Shown here: in pieces, positions 36,675 to 46,328 of the stretch
Layout: each line of letters starts with the position of its first letter
Position numbering within the stretch: the first letter of the stretch is position 1
NCBI GenBank assembly: GCA_039105265.1
Contig: JAPFFF010000025.1
Span: forward strand, 248,001 to 312,000
Direction of reading: 5' to 3'
Origin: Tritrichomonas musculus
Lineage: Eukaryota > Parabasalia > Tritrichomonadida > Tritrichomonadidae
DNA: 64,000 nt
Position numbers and translations under genes: made by a program
The notes under the pieces: generated by a model
The model's database searches: none
What the model was told of the DNA's origin: nothing
Seen by the model: the letters and a program-made list of their open reading frames with translations, nothing else

Positions 36675-39600
36675 TTAATATAGCAAAACAAGTTTATTGT
36701 TTTGTGCTATTTCTGCATCTTGAATTTCCCAAACCAAAACAGGATCATCATCATCAAGAGTTAACTGGAATGAACCAACATCATTTCCTCTGACGCCAGT
36801 TAACCAGAATCTTGTTCCAAAGAAGCGGAAAGTAATATAAGCGCCTTGTTCATTATTATAAAACAAATGAGGCGTAGTAGTTGTATCATGAATCCAAAAT
36901 TCAGAATAATCAAAAGCATCATTAAATTCAAGAGTAAAACCACCTTGTTTAGGTAGAGGATCAACATAAATTCCACCAAAAGTAATCAATTTATTTTCTT
37001 GTTCATCATTATGCTCTATTTCAATAAAATGCTCTCCATAAGGAAGATCACGTGATGTAAACACAATATCTGATTTACTTTCTTCTTCATCAATATTAAA
37101 ATCTGCAGTTCCAACCATTTCATTATCAATATAAATATTTGCAGTTCCTGAACCTTTTTGTTTCCAACCTAAAAGATGCACTTTTGTACCAATGAAAGTT
37201 ACTGCAGCTTTCGCACCTTTATTTTCAGTATAAGAACCATGCCTTGCATTTGGAATTTTAACACAAACAGCACCTTGAGTACCTTCAATTTCCCAATCAG
37301 TGTATTCAAACTTATCACAAGTAATGTTTATCAAACCTTGCAGATTTGATAAAATGCTTGAATCTGGCGTTGGTGGAGGTTCAAGTGTCTTAAATATGTC
37401 TTCAGTTGGATTTTCAGTTGTTGTTATTACTTCATCTTCTGAAGAAATTGAAGATTCAACTGATTCAATTTCATCTGAAGAAATATCAACATATATTGGT
37501 GTAACTGTTGGCAAAGGTGTTTGAGTAGGTGGTATATATTTAAGTAACATAATTCTTTGAGCAGAAGGATGTCTAGCTTTAGCCAAATTAAATGAATCAT
37601 TTTCAGTAACGTTAACAAATTCAATCTTTAATTTATCACAAACAAGTCTATCTTCAAATTCATATAATGTTTTATCCCATTTTTTAGAAGTAGGTGGATT
37701 ACCTGAAAATCTATATTTCAATAATAATGGACCATTATTAACTGATGCATAAATATTTAGTTTAAATGGAAAACCATCAAAAGTACGTGTATAAGTTTGA
37801 CTACGATAACCAGATGTATAAATTAATGCTTCTAAAGTAAATGTTTGTTTAAAGTCAAATATTATGTAAGGACGAAAAGTTTCGGTAACTGGCCTATGTC
37901 CAACCCAAAATAGATTACCATTTGTACTAAAAGCATTATTAATTGGATAATTTACTAAATCACCAGAAGTAGTGCACGTAAAAGAAGATGTTGCAATTAA
38001 TCTTGCATTTAAATAATTATTATCAGCATAATTTCCTAATGCTTGAACAAATTCAATTTCATCTGGAATTGGTTCTGGTGAATAAGTTGCAATTGGTGTT
38101 GGTGATTGTGAAGCTGTAGGAGATTGAGTTGCTGATTGGGTTGGTTTTGGTGATTCTGTTGGTGGTCTAATACAAATTAAATTATTTTCTGTTTGCTGTT
38201 CATTTAATGTAATAAAAGTACTTTCAATTTTGTATTTTAATTCTCTTGTTTTTTGATCATATTCAAAACTATTTATTAAATCTCGTGTATTAGAAGTGAC
38301 ACTATCTTTTTCAATAATGTTTCCTTCCAAATATTCTGTAAGAGCAATTTGGCCTTTTTCAAAAGTTAACTTAGCCCAAATATTACTTTTAACACTACAT
38401 TCATCACTTGAACAATCGTGATTTAAGACAATATTACCAGATACAATATCACATTCAAATGTTATTGAAATGTAATTTTCAGTTCTATCTGATGTTGGCA
38501 ATTCTGGATTAATTAATTCAGGTGATGGTGAAGGTGTTTGTGTATCTTCAGCATAAATTAAATCACTTTTAATTGGTGGTAATTCATTAACTGAAAAGAT
38601 TTCATCTGGCAAATATTTATCATCAATAATAATAAATGAATCTAAATTCAATCCAGAAATATCTTCAATTAAAACTTCATGTTCTGTATCTTCTAAATTC
38701 TCAACAATATAAATACATTGAACTCTAGAAATTGGCTCATCAAGTCTAATTCGACCTATTTTTTGACCATCAACAAAAACGTAAAAACGTCCATAATCTG
38801 GTGACTTATAAGCATTGATACCAAATGAAGTTCCTTTAAATTTAAATAAGGCTTTTGATGGTTGATCAATATTACTAATTGATTTATATATTTTACCGAA
38901 ATTCGCTGATGGATAATGAATTGTTTCCCATCCATTATAAAGAGTAACAGTTTGATTATCAATTGGTACTAATCTACCTTGATATTGAATTGAAAACTGA
39001 ATATATCTAAAACTAAGTAAAACTCGTCCGTCAGTGCAATAAGTATCATAAACTTCTAATTTATAATAACGAATATTTTGTAATTCAAATTTAACAAAAA
39101 CATTTTTATCATTAACTTCAGCATTATCTACATTTGCTATTATATGAAGATCGTTTCTATCAGTACCTCCATATAAAATGAATTTTTTAGCTTGGAAATT
39201 ATCATTACGTATACCATATATAGTCATTGAATTTGCACTAATTTCTGAACCAAGATCAACCAAAACCATAAATGGATTCGTATCGTTAATGAAATTAGGC
39301 CATGTTTTAATTCCATTAGAATCATCATCATCACACATATTTTCTAAATAAAATTGATAACCCCATCGTTCGTAATTTCTATCTAAAATTGTCCCTTTTA
39401 ATGGGCTTGCTATTGAATACGCTTGTGACCAAAACTTTGGAAAAACATCATCTGGATAAAAATCAGGATCATTTTGATAATCTTCACCACGTGCATTATG
39501 AATACTAGTAACTACAACATTTCCATCTTCTTGAATACTACCGATACCAATTTCAGCAAAACGTCTTCTACCAGCTACATCCATTTTATGACACATTACA

Positions 39601-42029
39601 ATTTTGAAGTAAATCCATTGAGATTTTTCAAATTCTTTATCAACATAAAAATCAGGATAACCTTCATGAGTATTAAAGTATTCATTTGCACATTCTACAA
39701 ATACTTTACATTCAGGTGAATATGTTTTACCTCCATCATAAGATAAGAATAAAGCAGTACGATTACTTGCACGTAAACCAATACGAAACTTTCCTTTTTG
39801 AACTTCAAATTTACCTCTTAATACCGAAATTCTTTGCGGAATATCAGGATTATTTGGAACAACTAATTCAGTGTTACCTGTAGAAGAGAAGCAGGTTGTT
39901 GATTTATTATTCAACATTTCAATTTTGTCTATTGATCGTGAAAAACCATTATTATATTCAACAATTGGATCTTCAGGTATAACATCATCAGGATAAACAT
40001 ATAATTCTAAATCTAATATATCTTCATCATTATATTTCTCTCTAATTGCTGATGATTGTTGAAATTCAATATACATTTCAATGTCATCTATCAAAAAGTC
40101 AGGATCATCAACTTTTGTTAAACCTACTAAAAATGTCATTTTACCTGAGAGAATATGATCTGCATCAGGATGATAAACATAAACATTTTCATCTTGTTTT
40201 GTAAGTTTTCCATGTTCAGGATTAGTAAATGATTTAATAGTAAAAGCAAATTTATCAGGAATGACCATTTGTTGAGTGAAATTGATAACTTTATCAACTT
40301 TATTTTTAATAATAAATGGCCTCATTGTGTGAATTTCATTTCTTTTACCGTTTACCATATAACCTAAACCTGTTTGATATCTACAAGCAATAGGAATAAA
40401 GTTTGAATAGCCTTTATTTCCATAAGTTAATTGATAAACAATTGTCTTATTAATTTCATATCTTTGTCTATAAAGAGTTTCTACATAATAAGTAAAATCA
40501 AGATGTGTTATGTTAGTCCAAACTGCTGTATAATAATTATTATCACCACCATGAGTAAATGCAGTTCTTGCAGATAAAGAAAGTAAATCTGGACCTAAAC
40601 AATGAAGTAAAACTATATAAACATCCAAATAATAATTTTCATGAGTTTCTGCTAAAGCTTTTTTAAGAACCCATGTAGCTGAATTATAATCATTCCAACC
40701 ATTGTTATTAGCATCGGATGTTTCAGTTCTTTTTTGAGAATTTCGACTATAAAATGTATAAGCAGCTAATGTAATTGCATTATTGGTTGTTTCACTACCA
40801 CCATAAAAGCCCCAACTGTTTTGGAAGTGATGATTGTATTCATGATGAGAACCCCAATTAGCTGAATCCATCAAATTGTACTTATATAAAAGAGGACCCG
40901 GAAGCCATGAAACTGGACATTGCGTTGCTGCACCACCTCTAATTGCTACTGCTGCACCAGCTGGTATGTAAGGTTCATGATTCATTGTAATCGATTCGTC
41001 TGAATATGGTGACGGACTATATTGATTAGATACAGCTGATACTTTATTCCAATAATCAGCAACATCATACAAGCTATGATAATTAATTGGACCTGTATTT
41101 GACCTTGGCCCTATAAATGAAATACCTTTAGTGTAGACATCAAGGACAAAAAACGGCGCTGTCGATTTATCGTTGTATTCAAATTCATCCGGTGTTGTAA
41201 AACCTAAAATAAAGTTGCTATGTGGAACGGCACCTGAAATAGTAAACGTGTATTCTTCAGTAGAAAAAGTGGTACCAAATGCAAAAATGGGTCCCCCGAA
41301 AAATGACCCCAAATAGAAAATGTAATCAGAACCATCTCTTACATGTGGCTGTAATGACGCATTTATCGTAAATAATACAGTGGAAAGTGGCATTCGAACT
41401 ATACTTTTACCTGATCCAATTTCAATGCATGAACCTGAGTTGTGAATAGGACCAATGGACACTTTTAATGAGCCTACTTTTTGTAATTCTTTTTCATTTA
41501 TTCGTAGACTAATAACTTCGCCTGGCGGCGCATATAAACCTGTTGTAGAATAGGTACGAATACGCGGTTTAAGAGAAATTCGTTTGACAATGGCGGGCTC
41601 GTTATCAGAAACTTCTCCTAAGTAATTATTGACTGATCCAAGATGACGATATAATTTTCTTGAAGTTCCATTTTCATATGTTAAAACTTGGTTATTATAA
41701 TATAAATATCCATCTTTATCTAAAATATCAAAGGTGCCTGAATTAGATGACGATTTTGTGGCTAAGAAATAATTTTCTTGATATAATAAGGATTTTTCTT
41801 CTTCTGTAAGGCTTGATGGCTGTTTATTATACGTCGGATAGCGATTTGGTGGAAGATATCCTTCGGATTTTAATTCAGGTTTAGGTGATCGTGGAACTTC
41901 TCCTAAATATTCAAAATAATATCCAACGCGGCCTACACTTTTATACGACTTTTCGTACAGTTTATCTGTTTCACGAATTAATGCTGAAAAGAAAAGAGGT
42001 AAATAAAAGAAAAATGAAAAGAAAATCAT
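36675..42029 (-). CDS. Secreted M60-like metallopeptidase with carbohydrate-binding-like domains
   Basis: A 1784-aa frame. It starts with a signal peptide (MIFFSFFFYLPLFFSALI). The M60-like peptidase domain covers roughly residues 150-570, with the zinc motif HEYNHHFQNSWGFYGGSE (HExxH at 396-400, Glu at 413) and an upstream RGGAATQCPVSWLPG stretch. M60-like enzymes cleave O-glycosylated proteins such as mucins, so host mucus is a plausible substrate. Several beta-rich, galactose-binding-like modules follow, including two related ones of the type LPYGEHFIEIEHND, with Pro/Thr/Ser spacers (PTPIATYSPEPIP). There is no membrane helix before the TAA at 36675, but the frame continues in the Pmp-like protein, whose first 24 codons (YELEYKEHEVKI) complete the last module. 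The apparent C-terminus is therefore probably premature. Confidence 0.88.
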   Translation of the reverse strand: MIFFSFFFYLPLFFSALIRETDKLYEKSYKSVGRVGYYFEYLGEVPRSPKPELKSEGYLPPNRYPTYNKQPSSLTEEEKSLLYQENYFLATKSSSNSGTFDILDKDGYLYYNNQVLTYENGTSRKLYRHLGSVNNYLGEVSDNEPAIVKRISLKPRIRTYSTTGLYAPPGEVISLRINEKELQKVGSLKVSIGPIHNSGSCIEIGSGKSIVRMPLSTVLFTINASLQPHVRDGSDYIFYLGSFFGGPIFAFGTTFSTEEYTFTISGAVPHSNFILGFTTPDEFEYNDKSTAPFFVLDVYTKGISFIGPRSNTGPINYHSLYDVADYWNKVSAVSNQYSPSPYSDESITMNHEPYIPAGAAVAIRGGAATQCPVSWLPGPLLYKYNLMDSANWGSHHEYNHHFQNSWGFYGGSETTNNAITLAAYTFYSRNSQKRTETSDANNNGWNDYNSATWVLKKALAETHENYYLDVYIVLLHCLGPDLLSLSARTAFTHGGDNNYYTAVWTNITHLDFTYYVETLYRQRYEINKTIVYQLTYGNKGYSNFIPIACRYQTGLGYMVNGKRNEIHTMRPFIIKNKVDKVINFTQQMVIPDKFAFTIKSFTNPEHGKLTKQDENVYVYHPDADHILSGKMTFLVGLTKVDDPDFLIDDIEMYIEFQQSSAIREKYNDEDILDLELYVYPDDVIPEDPIVEYNNGFSRSIDKIEMLNNKSTTCFSSTGNTELVVPNNPDIPQRISVLRGKFEVQKGKFRIGLRASNRTALFLSYDGGKTYSPECKVFVECANEYFNTHEGYPDFYVDKEFEKSQWIYFKIVMCHKMDVAGRRRFAEIGIGSIQEDGNVVVTSIHNARGEDYQNDPDFYPDDVFPKFWSQAYSIASPLKGTILDRNYERWGYQFYLENMCDDDDSNGIKTWPNFINDTNPFMVLVDLGSEISANSMTIYGIRNDNFQAKKFILYGGTDRNDLHIIANVDNAEVNDKNVFVKFELQNIRYYKLEVYDTYCTDGRVLLSFRYIQFSIQYQGRLVPIDNQTVTLYNGWETIHYPSANFGKIYKSISNIDQPSKALFKFKGTSFGINAYKSPDYGRFYVFVDGQKIGRIRLDEPISRVQCIYIVENLEDTEHEVLIEDISGLNLDSFIIIDDKYLPDEIFSVNELPPIKSDLIYAEDTQTPSPSPELINPELPTSDRTENYISITFECDIVSGNIVLNHDCSSDECSVKSNIWAKLTFEKGQIALTEYLEGNIIEKDSVTSNTRDLINSFEYDQKTRELKYKIESTFITLNEQQTENNLICIRPPTESPKPTQSATQSPTASQSPTPIATYSPEPIPDEIEFVQALGNYADNNYLNARLIATSSFTCTTSGDLVNYPINNAFSTNGNLFWVGHRPVTETFRPYIIFDFKQTFTLEALIYTSGYRSQTYTRTFDGFPFKLNIYASVNNGPLLLKYRFSGNPPTSKKWDKTLYEFEDRLVCDKLKIEFVNVTENDSFNLAKARHPSAQRIMLLKYIPPTQTPLPTVTPIYVDISSDEIESVESSISSEDEVITTTENPTEDIFKTLEPPPTPDSSILSNLQGLINITCDKFEYTDWEIEGTQGAVCVKIPNARHGSYTENKGAKAAVTFIGTKVHLLGWKQKGSGTANIYIDNEMVGTADFNIDEEESKSDIVFTSRDLPYGEHFIEIEHNDEQENKLITFGGIYVDPLPKQGGFTLEFNDAFDYSEFWIHDTTTTPHLFYNNEQGAYITFRFFGTRFWLTGVRGNDVGSFQLTLDDDDPVLVWEIQDAEIAQNNKLVLLY

Positions 42030-45000
42030 AATTAAAAAATTGTTTTAAAACAATAAATTTTCAAAAAAAAATCAATACAATTCTTTTCAAATTTATTCAA
42101 TGGAAATTTGAACCAAATATATAAATCAAAAATATATTTAATTAAATAAAAAAAATCATTATAATGAAAGGGGGTCCTACTAAAATAAAAAAGACGTTAA
42201 TTTAAAAAAATCAAATAAAACAATAAACTGGAACCAAAATCTCAGTATTCAAAAAGTGAAAATAATTGGTAAAGAGATTTTGGCCGCTTCAAAAAGTTTA
42301 TATTTTATTAAAATATCAATATACCAAATACATTTTTTGTGATCATGTTTATTACGTTTGTAAGAAATTATATTTGAATAAATATGTTTGATAAGTAATT
42401 CATTTTTGAAACAAATTGAATCAGCTGGGTTCATAAGGTTCAAAATCAATTTGATCTCGATATATAAAAAAAAAAAAAGGGTTCGACGATTGGCGGTTAT
42501 CAAATTCTAAAATTATATAAAATTAATAATAAATAATATTGGCATTATCAATAACATGATGCAATTTTAAATATGAAACCGATTCTATTAGCCAAAATAG
42601 AGATATTTCACTAAAAAAAAAAAAAAAAAAAAGTTTAACTTTTTAAAGGGGAAAATATTTTTGAGTTATTATCTTATTTCCACCATTCAAAGAGATTTTG
42701 GGAATTTGTAAATATCCAAATATATAAATATTTTGTAACATTCATGTCATATATTATTTTTTTATTATTTTATTTACATCTTTTAAATTAATTAAAAAGT
42801 AATTAATTAAGTATCATGTAAGATAAATTTATTTATGAAAAATAAAATTGAATTAATACGTTATTATAATTAATTCTCAATTGTGATATACAAATAAACT
42901 GAGTAAAAATGTAAATAAGTATTTTATAATAATATTAATATAATATATAATATATAATATAAATATATTATCATTAATATGATGATATTACAAATATATT
43001 ATCCAATAAATAAGTATTTGTTAATAAATATAATATATTTTCAAAATTCTGATATTATCAAAATAATTTTTTCAAAAACTAGCATTTAATTCAATTTTAA
43101 ATTCAAAATTTTTATTTATAAAAAACCAAAATTTCTTGGATACCAATAATATAATTTTTTATAAATTATTATTATTTTTCAAATTACAAATAAATAATGT
43201 AAATAATAAATCATTTAAGAAAAAACCTCAAATAGAATAATAAAAACTCTTATTTTAATGATTTATGGAATAAATAACAAATATTTTGATTTTTAAGATA
43301 TATTAAATGAATATAGATTTTATCTAATATTGATATAAAAATTTATTAAATAGAAAGAATATTTAATTTTTAAGATATTATTATTTTTCAAATAAAAAAG
43401 AAATTGAGAGTGTCGATCCCTTTTAAATATCATAAATATATTTTTATATCTTAATTATTAATACTGTAATCACTTTGCTTTCCTAAGTTTCCATTTAAAT
43501 ATCATAAACATGTTTTAATTAACTTTTAAATTATAAAAAAACTGCGATTTTGAGGAGAATAACTTAATTATATTAAATTAATGTATCTATAAAGGTATCA
43601 GTTAGAACTGGCTGTACGGAAAATACTATATATTTTCCTGTCGTATTACTAAATAAAGTATGCTTGGTTATCAAGTATAAATGTATTTTCGAAGATATGC
43701 AATTTCGCTAAAATAATGTTTAAATTGGAAAAATCCTGCAATACATGATATAAAACATCAAATGCGAGTTTGGTGATATTTGTTTTGGTAGTATAAAAGC
43801 AATAATTTTCTAATATGCTGTGATTTTAAAAAAAGGGGAACCGATTTGAGCTTTTTATCAAATTTGGATTTGTGATTTTTAAATATGATAAATAATTTTA
43901 ATTTTCAATTCTAATAAAATGTTAATTAGTAATAAAAAAAATTTATCGTAGCAAAAAAAAGATATGATAAAAAAGATGTTTTTCATTCAAAAATTTAAAC
44001 TTTTTGATACAAATCCTATTTTTTTATTCAATTTTTATTTTTTATTCTCAAATGAATTCGAATAATATGTTTATATCTTTTTATTAAATAGAGTAATTAT
44101 AAAAATATCATATAATAATACTTATATATATACTCAATTTATATAAAATAATTATTTTGATAAAATATTAAACTTAAAATAAGATATGCATTAAATATAT
44201 AGTATCTGCATTTTAAGAAAAAAACGTTATTTAATGAGTAGATAACGTATTTTTTGTTTATTAAATGATCATTATTTTGAAAAACAAAAAACATTTGTTA
44301 AAAAAAGAATAAGTAATTCAATTAAATATGCGTTTAAAACAATTATTTATTATTCGTTTACATTAAGATTTAATATTTCAAATAAATTATAATTAATTTT
44401 TCCAATTTTTGATTTTTAATTTGCAAATTTATTGTCCATTGAGTTGTATAAGATGATATTGAATCTTTTAAATACGGAAATAAATGGATTTTGAAAAAGA
44501 ATTATGCATATTTTAAATAACAATTCAATACTAAAGTTTATATAAAAATAGGTTTTTTTCACCATAAAAAGCTTGAACTGGAATATTAATTTTTCTGTAT
44601 TTTCAGCCAAAATTGATAATTAATTCTTTAAAAAAATTAATATTTCCAAATCATATTATATATACAAAAAGTTGTTTCGGAAATATTCAATTTTTTGGAA
44701 AATAAAAAAGTAATAATTGAAAAAGTTTTGAAATAAAAATTATTGGCTTTCAAAACATAAAGATTTTATATCAAAAAGTTATTTGGAAATAGTTCAAATT
44801 TTTTTTTGAATAAAGTTACTCAGAAATATTATATATTGAATTATCTTTTTATTCCTACGATGAGTATTCTTTATTTATTCTCATTGAAATTAATATACTT
44901 ATTTTTATAAATATATTAATTATGGATTACTAAATGTATTTCTATGTGTCAAAAAACATTTAATTGTATAAAAAATCTTGAAATAAAAGATTATTAATAT

Positions 45001-46328
45001 ATATTTTATTCTATATATATATTAGGTTCCATTATATATTTTATATTATATAAATGTATTTTAAAATATTTTATATTTATTTGTATATCTTCATTTTTTT
45101 TAACAAAAAAAATTGAGGCAAAAATCCCCCTTTTTTTAAAATTAAAAAGAAAAATAAACATATATGAAACTTTTTGATACCTTATTTGGTGGTATGTAAT
45201 CATTTTTTCAAAAAAAAATATGGAAAAAACAATTGTACATATAATTGTCGAAATAATCAAATAATAGAATTTAATACAGGTTTGAATTAACCCTTATGGC
45301 CGTAGACCGTAGTTGGAGAGTGCCGTTGTAAAATCCGTAATTTTGCCTAAAACACTCTATACAATCGCCGAATTTTATTTGGTCGAATTTGAATAGAAAT
45401 TATAATTATATTATTTTTTCAAATTCTTGTGGATTCAATTAATCTAATTACTTACTAGTAATTTTTTATTAAATATTTGATAATAAATATATGTTATTTT
45501 ATATCGCTTTTAAAAATTATTATTTCTTAATATAAGTAATGGGGCGAGGATAATTTGAGTAAATAATGTTATGCTGATGTTGAATAGAATCAGAATATAT
45601 AACTGCAAGGACAACCATATGAAAGTGAGATTAGTTTCTGTAATAAATTGTTTTATATATATAATATAAAGTATTCAAAGTAGTTATTCAAAAAAGGATT
45701 AGGCTTGAAAAACCGAATTATGTAATATAATACATATTTTTAAATTTTTATATTAAAATGATTAGTTATATATATGATAAAATATTAAATCTTTATAGGC
45801 TTAAATAAGAGATATATGTAAAATAAAAAATCATATAAATTATTCAAAAAAGATTATGATTTTTTATAACACTAATCAAACTATTAGTACAACAGACGAA
45901 AAAGAATGCCAACTTAACAGGGATACTGTTTTAATGCTTTGTTAAACTTTATTTACATTTAAATGTTCTAATTGTAACATAGTTTTTCATAGAAAAGTTA
46001 TTTTCAAAATTGCTCTTCATGGAAAGTGTTCAGAAAACAAATATCTTGAAGAAAAAGCTTCCGCTTTTTTTGAAATGATAAAGAAAGCCTAATATAATAT
46101 TCGGAATATTAAATTTATTATTAATATTCATTTGCATGAAACTAGTTTATTAATAAATTAACATTTCTCAGCAGAAATTACAAACGTTTCCATTTTTTTG
46201 GAGAAGTGAAAGTGGAGACATTTTTCACTCTCCTAAAATGGAATTTTTTCTTTTAAAAAATTTTAAAAATCAGAAATGACAACTTTCTCAATATTGTTTT
46301 TTTTTTTAATAATTTATGTTGATTTGAA
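42030..46328. other. 4.3-kb gene-poor AT-rich region
   Basis: No supported gene. Points of note: a hairpin pairing 42234-42243 with 42274-42283 around TATTCAAAAAGTGAAAA; a 20-nt A run near 42614; a GC-richer island at about 45292-45380 that I cannot identify; a short coding-like remnant at about 45880-46092; and a hairpin at 46188-46243. The remnant reads FKCSNCNIVFHRKVIF then HGKCSENKYLEEKASAFFEM and has zinc-finger-like Cys/His spacing. Confidence 0.6.
46188..46243. repeat. Imperfect hairpin downstream of the phosphatase gene
   Basis: TTCCATTTTTTTGGAGAAGTG at the left pairs with CACTCTCCTAAAATGGAA at the right around a short loop. It lies in the 3' flank of the minus-strand phosphatase gene. 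It could be a small element relic or a transcript structure. Confidence 0.65.

Noticed and set aside
36675-36677. Reassigned stop codon (TAA as sense)
   Set aside because: Other genes in the window end at TAA in sensible places, so a genetic-code change is not supported; a single mutation or local read-through is simpler.
45292-45380. tRNA or spliceosomal RNA gene
   Set aside because: No T-arm GGTTCGA-type box and no cloverleaf; no known snRNA core was recognised. Left as an unidentified island.
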